Below are positions 1 through 6,286 of a stretch of 9,295 nucleotides of DNA, in pieces. The notes below the pieces were generated by a model that was not told the origin of the DNA, did not search any database, and saw only the letters and a program-made list of their open reading frames with translations. The position numbers were made by a program, and so were the translations under genes. Source of the DNA: CAYXVU01 sp964468725 (GTDB lineage: Bacteria; Acidobacteriota; Blastocatellia; UBA7656); contig CAYXVU010000238.1 in NCBI GenBank assembly GCA_964468725.1, positions 1 through 9,295 of the forward strand, written 5' to 3'. Position 1 is the stretch's first letter; the number at the start of each line of letters is the position of its first letter.

Positions 1-39
1 TTGTCCTCGCCGAGGGCTGAAACCTCAACCTCGGAGTAG
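1..39 (+). other. Possible 3' end of an upstream gene
   Basis: Frame 1 is open from the window edge to a TAG at 37-39, and frame 3 is open to a TGA at 18-20, so either could be the tail of a gene that lies mostly outside the window. Too little is present to name a product. The stretch also contains a 6-base inverted repeat, CCGAGG at 10-15 and CCTCGG at 29-34. Confidence 0.2.
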
Positions 40-65
40 ACAACTCATCATAGGAGGAGCGTTCA

Positions 66-896
66 ATGGCAGCACGCAGATTCACAGTCATCGGAATTTT
101 AGGGTTGCTCTTCGGCGTAGTCGTTTTGATCTTCGTCTACAGCAATCTGCAATACACACAGGAAGGCACAGTGAAGATCGTTACCCGTTTCGGCTCGATT
201 CAACGCCTCTACAAACCGGCGGACGGTTGGTTCACCACGCTGTCTCCGGGATGGGAAGCCTACGAAGTCAATATTCGCTCATTCACCGAAACCACGACGC
301 CGCGCGTGACCTCGAAAGACAATGCGGCGCTCGAAGTCCCCATCAGCGTGACCGCTGCGACCAATGCCGATGATGTGCCGGAATATATTCGCAAGTTCGG
401 CTTCAATCAGGAAGAACGCCATAACCGCCGCAACGAGATTCTGCATGGGCTGGTGCAGACTGAAGCGCGTAACGCGTTTGCCGAATATGGCGCGTATGAA
501 ATATATGCCAATCAGGAAGCCATTCAACGTCGCATCGTCGACTCCTTACGTCCGGTGCTGGGCAGTCAACTCTATCTCGTTTTGGAGAGCGTGCAGATCG
601 GCAACCCGGACTTTTTGGACGACCGCATCGAGCAGGCCGCTTCGGCAGTCGTCGCCAACGAAAAACAGAAACAGGCGGAAGAGGCTCGCCTCGCCGCGGC
701 TGAAGTCGCTGCCAAGACCAAACAGATCGAAGCGGCGACCTTCTCCAATCCCGCGTTGCTTGAAATCAAGCGACTGGAGTTGTTGCTGGAGATCGAGCGC
801 GCCCGTTCCGAAGGTATCAGAGGCCATCAAGGGGCGCTTACAATCGTCTACGACAGCAACAAGAGTGTGCAACTGCAAGTGCCGACGCGCCCGTGA
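66..896 (+). CDS. SPFH/band-7 domain (prohibitin-like) membrane protein
   Basis: 276-residue protein of the SPFH (stomatin/prohibitin/flotillin/HflK) superfamily. These proteins form large oligomeric membrane scaffolds and often modulate membrane proteases; which partner applies here is not visible. Residues about 6-27 are one hydrophobic segment that would anchor the N terminus. The band-7 core follows from about residue 30 (EGTVKIVTRFGSIQRLY) to about 185, including LEVPISVTA and a helical stretch ending LVLESVQIGNPDFLDDRIEQA. Residues about 186-225 are alanine-, lysine- and glutamate-rich (NEKQKQAEEARLAAAEVAAK), the coiled coil normal for this family. The ATG is fixed by AGGAGG at 52-57, eight bases upstream. 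The length is normal. The next gene on the strand starts 204 bases later behind a hairpin, so an operon is not certain. The superfamily call is firm; the specific subfamily is not. Confidence 0.88.
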   Translation: MAARRFTVIGILGLLFGVVVLIFVYSNLQYTQEGTVKIVTRFGSIQRLYKPADGWFTTLSPGWEAYEVNIRSFTETTTPRVTSKDNAALEVPISVTAATNADDVPEYIRKFGFNQEERHNRRNEILHGLVQTEARNAFAEYGAYEIYANQEAIQRRIVDSLRPVLGSQLYLVLESVQIGNPDFLDDRIEQAASAVVANEKQKQAEEARLAAAEVAAKTKQIEAATFSNPALLEIKRLELLLEIERARSEGIRGHQGALTIVYDSNKSVQLQVPTRP

Positions 897-904
897 CTCC
901 TACT

Positions 905-961
905 CCGAGGCAACCGATAGGTAGCGCTGCCCCGCCTCGCCACGTCAATCGGTCGCCTCGG
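905..961 (+). repeat. Long hairpin after the SPFH gene
   Basis: CCGAGGC-A-ACCGAT at 905-918 pairs with ATCGGT-C-GCCTCGG at 948-961: 13 pairs with one central A/C mismatch around a 29-base loop. No T-tract follows, so it is not a classical intrinsic terminator. It could act as a transcript-end stabiliser, a Rho-linked structure or a protein-binding site. Its left arm also matches a sequence upstream of the SPFH gene (see findings). Confidence 0.5.
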
Positions 962-1049
962 GGCTATCTTCGCCTTGGGGTTCATTCGTTTGCTGGAGAA
1001 CGAACGGATTGTAGCGAGCAAAACGGCGAAAAAAATTTTTGACTTTCGA

Positions 1050-1079
1050 TTGACTTTCATAGGCGACCCTCACTACTTT
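1050..1079 (+). promoter_or_regulatory. Weak candidate promoter for the zinc-ribbon gene
   Basis: TTGACT at 1050-1055 (5 of 6 to the -35 consensus) and TACTTT at 1074-1079 with an 18-base spacer. A second TTGACT lies at 1039-1044. The -10 match is poor and the predicted start would fall very close to the ribosome binding site, so this is only a candidate. Confidence 0.25.
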
Positions 1080-1100
1080 AGCCTACATCAGGAGGTCGCC

Positions 1101-2281
1101 ATGAATTTCAAAGTGTGTGAGCAATGCGGCTTTCAAGCTGCTGAGAGTGAAATCTTTTGTCGTCGGTGCGGCCATCGTCTAAGCGATCCGACCGCTCGCA
1201 AAGCGCCGCCCAATCAGACGACGGTTATGGGAAGCATAACGCCGCCACCGGGCTACGCGCCGGGAAGACAGACCAATCTGCCGCCACCCGGAGCAGCGTC
1301 TCCGCAGCCACCCGCGCCGCCCGTGCCTCCGCAGTCTGCGGCTCCGCCACCGGCTCGGCAACCTGCGGCTATGCCACCCCCGCCTCCGCCGCGCGCGGCT
1401 ACACCGCCACAGGGAAATTACCCCGCTGCGCTGCCACCTCCCAACTATCCGGCGCCGCCCCCCGCGAATTATCCGGCGCCGCCGCAAAACGTAGCGCCGC
1501 CCGCGTACGGGACGCCGCCTGCGCCGCCCAACTATGGTGCNNNNNNNNNNNNNNNNNNNNNNNNNNNNNNNNNNNNNNNNNNNNNNNNNNNNNNNNNNNN
1601 NNNNNNNNNNNNNNNNNNNNNNNNNNNNNNNNNNNNNNNNAAAACGTAGCGCCGCCCGCGTACGGGACGCCGCCTGCGCCGCCCAACTATGGTGCGCCGC
1701 CAAACTACGGTGCGCCGCCACAGGATATGCCGAACTACAACGCGCCGCCGATTTACGGCGCACCACCTGCGCCATTTGCCAATCCCTACGCGGGTCAAGA
1801 GGGTGTGTGGCAAGACGGCGCGACGCTGGTCATGCGGAAAGATGCCCAGTTGCCGGATCGCTGCGTGAAGTGCAATGACTTTACGAACGGCTACAAACTC
1901 AAGCGCAATCTGTCATGGCATCACCCGGCGGTGTTTCTCGCGATATTTTTCAGCCCGCTGATTTACTTCATCGTTGCGATGATCGTCAGAAAGACCGCGA
2001 CCGTGCACTTCGGTCTGTGCGAACCGCACCGCACCAAACGACGGACGGGATTTATCATCAGTTGGGTACTATTCGGATTGTCTATCGCCTGTTTCGTGCT
2101 CGCCATCGCAGCCGAAAACGCCGGGATTATCTTGCTGAGCCTCTTGTTCTTCTTGGCTGCCATCATCTATGTCGCGATTGTGGCGCGCGTGGTAGCGGTC
2201 ATGAAGATTGACGAGCATTACGTCTGGCTCAAAGGCTTGCCGCAAGAGTATCTGTCGCAGTTTCCTTCAATGCGCACCTAA
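1101..2281 (+). CDS. Zinc-ribbon, proline-rich, three-TM protein (interrupted by assembly gap)
   Basis: Hypothetical membrane protein of modular design. The start is chosen by AGGAGG at 1090-1095, five bases before ATG 1101; an in-frame ATG at 975 has no such site. Residues 6-23 hold a CX2C-X10-CX2C zinc ribbon (CEQC and CRRC). From about residue 35 the protein is a long low-complexity linker of proline, alanine, tyrosine and asparagine (repeats such as APPNYG). After the gap, the frame changes from 3 to 2 only because the 100 N are an arbitrary filler. The C-terminal part has a second possible metal site, CVKC (1862-1873) and CEPH (2018-2029), and three hydrophobic segments at about 1922-1987, 2048-2111 and 2117-2200. 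If the 55-base copies on both sides of the gap are merged, the gene is one intact frame of 341 residues. Similar zinc-ribbon plus Pro-rich plus TM proteins are common hypothetical proteins; no enzymatic function can be assigned. Confidence 0.8.
1486..1540 (+). repeat. 55-base direct repeat, left copy (gap flank)
   Basis: Identical to 1641-1695 over 55 bases, from AAAACGTAGCG to AACTATGGTGC, ending exactly at the N run. Both copies encode the NVAPPAYGTPP...NYG linker in the same codon phase. The most economical reading is that both contig ends carry the same sequence, not that there is a real duplication. Confidence 0.9.
1541..1640. other. Assembly gap (100 N) inside the proline-rich region
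   Basis: Exactly 100 unknown bases, the usual scaffolder placeholder for a gap of unknown size. It lies within a low-complexity, repeat-rich coding stretch, which is a typical place for an assembler to break. Confidence 0.97.
1641..1695 (+). repeat. 55-base direct repeat, right copy (gap flank)
   Basis: Begins at the first base after the N run and repeats 1486-1540 exactly. The sequence beyond it (GCCGCCAAACTACGG) continues the same proline-rich coding pattern. Confidence 0.9.
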
Positions 2282-2317
2282 TCACCGAGCGACAGGCGAA
2301 AGAGCAAGGCAAAAGCA

Positions 2318-2350
2318 AGAGGCGAGTCCGATTGGACTCGCCTCTCTTTT
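2318..2350 (+). terminator. Intrinsic terminator between convergent genes
   Basis: A perfect 12-base-pair stem, AGAGGCGAGTCC (2318-2329) with GGACTCGCCTCT (2334-2345), around a GATT loop, followed by CTTTT. It lies 37 bases after the zinc-ribbon gene stop and 20 bases after the csp stop (on the other strand), so it can serve both. The T-tract is better on the plus strand; on the minus strand only CTTGCTTTTG follows. Confidence 0.75.
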
Positions 2351-2369
2351 GCTGTGGTGTCGAGTGGTT

Positions 2370-2573
2370 TTAAGAAGCGATGACTTCGCTGGCTGCCAGC
2401 CCTTTCGGGCCCTCAATCAGCGTAAACTCAACGCTCTGACCCTCGATGAGCTTCTTGTAGCCCTCAGATTGGATGGCCGAGTAGTGAACAAACACATCGT
2501 CCCCGGTCGAACGGGTGATGAAGCCATAGCCTTTGGTCGCGTTGAACCACTTTACAGTACCTTGTTCTCTCAA
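2370..2573 (-). CDS. csp: Cold-shock protein, CspA family
   Basis: 67-residue single cold-shock domain, the normal length for the CspA family. It binds single-stranded RNA/DNA and acts as an RNA chaperone in the cytoplasm. The two nucleic-acid-binding motifs are present: RNP1 as KGYGFI (residues 14-19) and RNP2 as VFVHY (about 27-31), preceded by GTVKWFNATKG. The end of the domain (GPKGLAASEV) is also typical. The start codon is TTG (2573-2571): GGAGG at 2585-2581 on this strand sits seven bases before it, and the first residues MREQGTVKWF fit the family exactly, while no in-frame ATG is suitable. It is transcribed away from the FG-GAP gene side and converges with the zinc-ribbon gene. A long leader of about 140 bases and a motif repeat (see below) suggest post-transcriptional or autoregulatory control. 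Which Csp paralogue it is cannot be told. Confidence 0.95.
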   Translation of the reverse strand: MREQGTVKWFNATKGYGFITRSTGDDVFVHYSAIQSEGYKKLIEGQSVEFTLIEGPKGLAASEVIAS

Positions 2574-2655
2574 AGCTTTGCCTCCTTGATCATCTAAAGT
2601 GAGTTACGTAGTGACGACAGGAGTTAAAGCAGAGAGCGCCTGTGGTCCGGCTTTC

Positions 2656-2735
2656 AAACGCGCAAAACCTTAACGTCAAACTTCACTCCCTCACGCACTA
2701 CAACGGGTCTGAAACGCGCAAAATCCTACACGTCA
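2656..2735 (-). repeat. Two-copy motif in the csp promoter and leader
   Basis: On the minus strand, TGACGT-GTAGGA-TTTTGCGCGTTT (2735-2712, written with breaks) is followed 56-57 bases later by TGACGT-TAAGG-TTTTGCGCGTTT (2678-2656). The 12-base TTTTGCGCGTTT and the 6-base TGACGT are identical in both. The first copy covers the -10 element; the second lies in the transcribed leader. Confidence 0.7.
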
Positions 2736-2751
2736 CTCTACCAAGTGTCAA
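2723..2751 (-). promoter_or_regulatory. Sigma70-type promoter of the csp gene
   Basis: Read on the minus strand: TTGACA (2751-2746, perfect -35), a 17-base spacer, then TAGGAT (2728-2723, 4 of 6 to the -10 consensus). Transcription would begin near 2716, giving a leader of about 140 bases before the TTG start, a feature common in cold-shock genes. Confidence 0.65.
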
Positions 2752-2833
2752 TTCGATTATCGCCTCTCCCGGCCTTCCTGACAGCAGGGTCATCCCGTTT
2801 TCTATGAGGCAAGGTTGACCGGAAAAAATAGGC

Positions 2834-3028
2834 CAGGGATAGACAGGGATTTGGACAGATTGACACGCATCAATTGGTCGTAGCTGGGATAATCCCTTGC
2901 GTCGGCGTTCATCCGTGTTCCTATTCTGTGTTCGATGGCGTTGGCTGGTCTGGAGGAAAATCGAACAGGGATGATTACACAGGGCGGATGTTCACGGATC
3001 AATCGAATGCATCCCTGTCGATCCGCCC
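2834..3028. repeat. Nested imperfect inverted repeat in the gene-free stretch
   Basis: The 565 bases between the csp start (2573) and the FG-GAP stop (3139) contain no credible gene. Within it several arms nest: CAGGGAT 2844-2850 with ATCCCTG 3011-3017; GATTGA 2858-2863 with TCAATC 2999-3004; ATCCGTG 2911-2917 with CACGGAT 2993-2999; TGTTCGAT 2929-2936 with ATCGAACA 2960-2967. CAGGGAT also recurs at 2834-2840 and 2966-2972, and GGGCGGAT 2982-2989 is mirrored by ATCCGCCC 3021-3028. The repeated ATCCGTG and CAGGGAT words are like those of dispersed intergenic repeats in some environmental bacteria, but I cannot test copy number here. Confidence 0.5.
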
Positions 3029-3060
3029 GATTCACATCTGAGGGTTTGCTCACCGCATTG

Positions 3061-3083
3061 CCGAAAGAAAGCCCCCTGGCTTT
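3061..3083 (-). terminator. Probable intrinsic terminator of the FG-GAP gene
   Basis: On the minus strand AAAGCC (3083-3078), loop AGGG and GGCTTT (3073-3068) form a 6-base-pair stem followed by the T-rich CTTTCGG. It lies 56 bases after the stop codon of the FG-GAP gene. The stem is short and the T-tract imperfect. Confidence 0.45.
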
Positions 3084-3138
3084 GATGAGCGTAGAAGATG
3101 GTACCCGCGCTCAGTAAAGCCGGTTGAGTTTGTGTCCG

Positions 3139-5493
3139 TCAGTTGATCGGCACGCTCACTTCGTTCGATTGCACAGCTCCCGAAAGCACGCGCACGCGGA
3201 TAATCGAACCCGGCGCGGGCAGCGGCGTCGTCTTGACGTTCCCCTTTATCGAAGTGCTGGAGTTGACGCTCAGCGTCTTGATGGGCAACGCCAGACTGTT
3301 TTGATCGAGCAGGCTCACCGTCATGCCGGTTTGGAAGTTCGCTCCGCTGATGGTGAAGACCAATTTCTTTGCGCTTTTCCTGCGCAGCGTCACGTTGGCA
3401 ATTTCCGGCCCCGTCAACCGGCCCGCCGTGATTTCATTCGAGGGGTCGGAAGGCGGGTTGCTATTGCGTACGCGCACCCGCAAGGTGATGACAGAGTTTT
3501 TGATCGTCGGATTGTCATCAAGGTCAACGATGCGCTGTGTGGCGCGTAGCTGCTCGTTGTTCGGCAGGCGCGAGACCACTACTTCGCCGTTGATTAAAAC
3601 CTGCGTGTCGTCGCGGAAGTTCGCGCCGTTAATCGTCAGGCGAATGCCATTTTGTCCGGCAGGCGTCTGCTGCACGGCTTGCCCGTTGATCGAAAGCGTT
3701 GCCGTATTCAACTCCGGCGCGTCGGGCGGCTCGGTGACCAGCATTCCCAGTTTGGCCGACAGCTTTTTGCCGCTGAAGATATAGACATTGCCAGCGTTGA
3801 GCAGGCGCGAGCCGAAACCGTCACCGTGCATAGCATTGGAGATGTAATCTACAAAGCCATCGCCGTCCACATCGCCGCCCGCCAGCCGATAAGAAAACTC
3901 GTCTCCCGCATCCGGCCCTTCGTCCAATCCCATGCCCTGCCCGTGCGCCCCGGCCAGTTGATAGATTTTCAGATCAGCAGGCGGCGCGTACAACTTCACC
4001 ACAGCAGGTAAAAACGCGCGCCGACCGAAGAGAAACTTCGTGTCCCCGGCACGTTGCCGCATGCCACCATTGATCGGAAAGGAATGTTCGGGGCTGCCGA
4101 TAAAGAGATCCGATAAGCCGTCGTTATTGATGTCAAAGGCGCGCACCGAATCGCCCGCGCAATCGAGGTTGTCTATGCCGTAGATGGTCGTCGTGCGTAG
4201 CCCGGAGGCTTCGGGATTGGCAAAATCAATCGTCTTGCCCGGCAAGTTCTGCGAGCCATAGACGACATGAACGGCGCCCGTGCGTCCGCGATTGTCAGGC
4301 GCAAGGGCTTGCAACGCGCCGATGATGAGGTCGCGAAAGCCGTCGCCATTGAGGTCGCCGCTGTGTAGTTGCGAGCCGAGCAAATCTCTGATGTTGGCGC
4401 CGATTACCCGCGTCGAGTTGGCCGGAGGCGCGGCCAGATTGATGACCGGCGGCCAATTCTGCGAGCCATAGAGCACCATCGTTTCGCCGCAACGATTGCG
4501 CGTGCCGTCGAAGCTGGCGCCGAAATCGTTGTGACCGCTCGTCTGGTCTTGTTCAGTGACAAAGGAGCCGGAATCGCGGAAGATCGAACCGCCCATCACC
4601 ACATCCTTGATGCCGTCATTGTTGAGGTCGCCGACGTGCAGCATCGCACCCCAATGATCTTCTTGATTGGCTCCGATGATGCGCACCATCTCGACGCCAG
4701 CGGGCGGCGCGGCCAGATCAATGACCTGCGGCAGAGAGGGGCTGCCGAAGACGACGCACGCGCCGCCGACATGCTGCGCGTCTGGCTTGCTGATTTGGTC
4801 AGCGCCCATCACCAGATCGTCAAAGCCATCGCCATTGACATCGCCCATATCAACCCACACACCTGTGCGTCCGTTTTCGCGGCTGCCATAAAAGGCGATG
4901 ATGCCGGGCGGCGGCGTGCCGTCCAGATTGAAGAGGTCGGCGTTGAGCGCAAAGTCCGGCCTGCCGAGTACCAGATAGGCTGCGCCGGAATTGAAGCGCC
5001 CGTTGCCAATGCCATCGTCGCCGAATGCCCCGATCAATACATCTTGGTAGCCATCATTGTTGACATCGCCGGTGGCAACGGACGAGCCAAGCAGGTCGCC
5101 GGAATCGGCGCCGACCAAGGTTTGAAAGCGATTCGGTTCGGTGACTTGGTCAATAAAGCCGCTATCGCGTCCGTCACTCAGATAAAAATTCACTTGTCCG
5201 TTATGGCGGCGATTGCCTGCGCCTCCGCTGCCATACATGCCGCAAATGACGACATCGGAGCGATTGTCACCGTTGATGTCGCCCGCACCGATAGGCAATC
5301 CGATCATGCCTTGCCGTCGCAAGGCGCTAAAGAGGACGAGTAAGCCGTCTTGATTGAAATCGGAGGTGTCAACTGCAACCTCGACGGTGCCGCCTTGCGC
5401 CAACAGCGAAGACATCAGTTTTGCGGGTAAGAGCAGAGCACATAGAAGAGCGATCAATAAAAGAATACGAAACACAACTGCCTGTCTCAGCAT
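3139..5493 (-). CDS. Secreted FG-GAP (integrin-alpha-like) beta-propeller protein with two IPT/TIG-like domains
   Basis: 784-residue exported protein. Residues 1-33 form a signal peptide or anchor (two arginine/lysine-flanked hydrophobic runs, LLLIALLCALLLPA, then SSLLAQ). Seven FG-GAP calcium-binding loops of the DxNxDGxxD type follow at residues 72, 143, 218, 289, 380, 454 and 541 (for example DVNNDGYQD and DLNGDGFRD; the first has N in place of G), enough for a complete seven-bladed propeller. A degenerate eighth loop (DFNQDG) lies at about 45-50. Between loops, YGSQN..P...I.LAAPPA units repeat. From about 590 two Ig-like folds of IPT/TIG type appear, each with an INGANF or ISGANF signature. 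Such proteins are usually surface or periplasmic binding/adhesion modules; the ligand here is unknown. The gene is monocistronic and divergent from the sigma-factor gene, 221 bases away. A long open antisense frame inside it is a codon-bias shadow. Confidence 0.9.
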   Translation of the reverse strand: MLRQAVVFRILLLIALLCALLLPAKLMSSLLAQGGTVEVAVDTSDFNQDGLLVLFSALRRQGMIGLPIGAGDINGDNRSDVVICGMYGSGGAGNRRHNGQVNFYLSDGRDSGFIDQVTEPNRFQTLVGADSGDLLGSSVATGDVNNDGYQDVLIGAFGDDGIGNGRFNSGAAYLVLGRPDFALNADLFNLDGTPPPGIIAFYGSRENGRTGVWVDMGDVNGDGFDDLVMGADQISKPDAQHVGGACVVFGSPSLPQVIDLAAPPAGVEMVRIIGANQEDHWGAMLHVGDLNNDGIKDVVMGGSIFRDSGSFVTEQDQTSGHNDFGASFDGTRNRCGETMVLYGSQNWPPVINLAAPPANSTRVIGANIRDLLGSQLHSGDLNGDGFRDLIIGALQALAPDNRGRTGAVHVVYGSQNLPGKTIDFANPEASGLRTTTIYGIDNLDCAGDSVRAFDINNDGLSDLFIGSPEHSFPINGGMRQRAGDTKFLFGRRAFLPAVVKLYAPPADLKIYQLAGAHGQGMGLDEGPDAGDEFSYRLAGGDVDGDGFVDYISNAMHGDGFGSRLLNAGNVYIFSGKKLSAKLGMLVTEPPDAPELNTATLSINGQAVQQTPAGQNGIRLTINGANFRDDTQVLINGEVVVSRLPNNEQLRATQRIVDLDDNPTIKNSVITLRVRVRNSNPPSDPSNEITAGRLTGPEIANVTLRRKSAKKLVFTISGANFQTGMTVSLLDQNSLALPIKTLSVNSSTSIKGNVKTTPLPAPGSIIRVRVLSGAVQSNEVSVPIN

Positions 5494-5536
5494 AGAACTC
5501 TTTCAACCTCTCGGTTAGGGATTTGGGAGGAGGCAA

Positions 5537-5566
5537 ATTATACCTTGCCGACAGAGTTGATGGCGA
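5537..5566 (-). promoter_or_regulatory. Candidate promoter of the FG-GAP gene
   Basis: On the minus strand a perfect TATAAT (5542-5537) is preceded, with an 18-base spacer, by TCGCCA (5566-5561), which matches four of six -35 positions. Transcription would start near 5530, some 37 bases before the ATG. The -10 is strong; the -35 is mediocre, so an activator may help. Confidence 0.5.
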
Positions 5567-5692
5567 ATCGGTTGACGGCAAAAATAAATCTCCGTGACGG
5601 CCATCACATCTTGCGCTACTGTTGCGATGCTGAAAAACAGGGAAGAAAGCCGTTCGGCAAGGCGTCTAACCGCCACATGAACGGACGGCAAA
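5543..5692. promoter_or_regulatory. Repeated short motifs in the divergent control region
   Basis: CCTTGCCG (5543-5550) is mirrored exactly by CGGCAAGG (5655-5662). GACGGC occurs three times on the plus strand, at 5574, 5596 and 5684; the first two are TGACGGC spaced 22 bases apart, two helical turns, and the first and third are extended to GACGGCAAA. These lie between the FG-GAP gene and the sigma-factor gene and could be regulator sites. No clear ECF-type -35/-10 pair was identified. Confidence 0.3.
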
Positions 5693-5714
5693 CATTACGG
5701 AGCAGCGAGCGCGG

Positions 5715-6284
5715 ATGAAGGAATACGGCTCAGAGGCGCAACTCATTGCCGCTTGTCAGGAAGGGGATCGCGGCGCGTTTCAACTCCTCTTTGAAACGCA
5801 CAAAGACCGCGTCTACTCGATTGCCTTGCACTTTAGCGGCAACGACACTGCCGCCCGCGACATCGCGCAGCAGGTCTTTCTCAAACTCTTCACTACGATC
5901 CGACAGTTTCGTCAGGACGCAGAGTTTACGACTTGGCTCTATCGCATCGTGGTCAATGCTTGCATTGACGAGCAGCGCAAGCACAAACGCTTCGTCCCCT
6001 TTAGCGAAGGCATTGAAGTTCGCAAGATGATGGCCAAAGGTTCACAGGAAAGCCGCTATCTACAACGCGAAGTCGCCGATTCGGTGCGCGCGGCCATCAG
6101 CAAGCTCAGCCCGAAACTGCGCTTGCCGATTCTGCTCAAATACGTCGAAGGGCTTTCTTACGAAGAGATCGCAGAAACGCTCGGTTGCTCGATGGGGACA
6201 GTGGCTTCGCGCCTCAATCGCGGCCATAAGATGTTAGCGCGCAAACTCGCACACTTGCGCGAAGTCGTCATGTCAGAGGAATGA
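5715..6284 (+). CDS. ECF-family RNA polymerase sigma factor
   Basis: 189-residue sigma factor of the extracytoplasmic-function (sigma70 group 4) family, of normal length. It would direct RNA polymerase to a small set of promoters in the cytoplasm. The sigma2 region spans about residues 18-88 (GAFQLLFETHKDRVYSIAL, then DIAQQVFLKLFTTIRQF and FTTWLYRIVVNACID, which cover core binding and -10 melting). Sigma4 spans about 128-180, with LSPKLRLPILLKYVEGLSYE, then the helix-turn-helix EIAETLGCSMGTVASRLNRG that reads the -35. The linker between them is charged. The ATG has only a modest site upstream (ACGGAG about 13 bases before). The stop codon overlaps or abuts the anti-sigma start, so the two are co-transcribed and probably translationally coupled. 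The exact ECF group cannot be assigned by eye. Confidence 0.93.
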   Translation: MKEYGSEAQLIAACQEGDRGAFQLLFETHKDRVYSIALHFSGNDTAARDIAQQVFLKLFTTIRQFRQDAEFTTWLYRIVVNACIDEQRKHKRFVPFSEGIEVRKMMAKGSQESRYLQREVADSVRAAISKLSPKLRLPILLKYVEGLSYEEIAETLGCSMGTVASRLNRGHKMLARKLAHLREVVMSEE

Positions 6285-6286
6285 AC

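Noticed and set aside
975..1100. Earlier in-frame ATG for the zinc-ribbon protein
   Set aside because: AGGAGG directly precedes ATG 1101, the zinc ribbon begins five residues after it, and the extra N-terminal part has no site and no family-like sequence.
1541..1649. Apparent frameshift across the N run
   Set aside because: The gap length is an arbitrary 100; merging the 55-base flanks keeps one frame, so no real frameshift is shown.
2802..3117. Two short open frames (minus 2802-3053, plus 2935-3117)
   Set aside because: Both fall in the inverted-repeat stretch, lack good ribosome binding sites and read as translated repeat words.
4369..5343. 324-codon open frame on the plus strand
   Set aside because: It lies entirely antisense to the FG-GAP gene, has no recognisable domain, and arises from the regular GC-rich codon pattern of the repeats.
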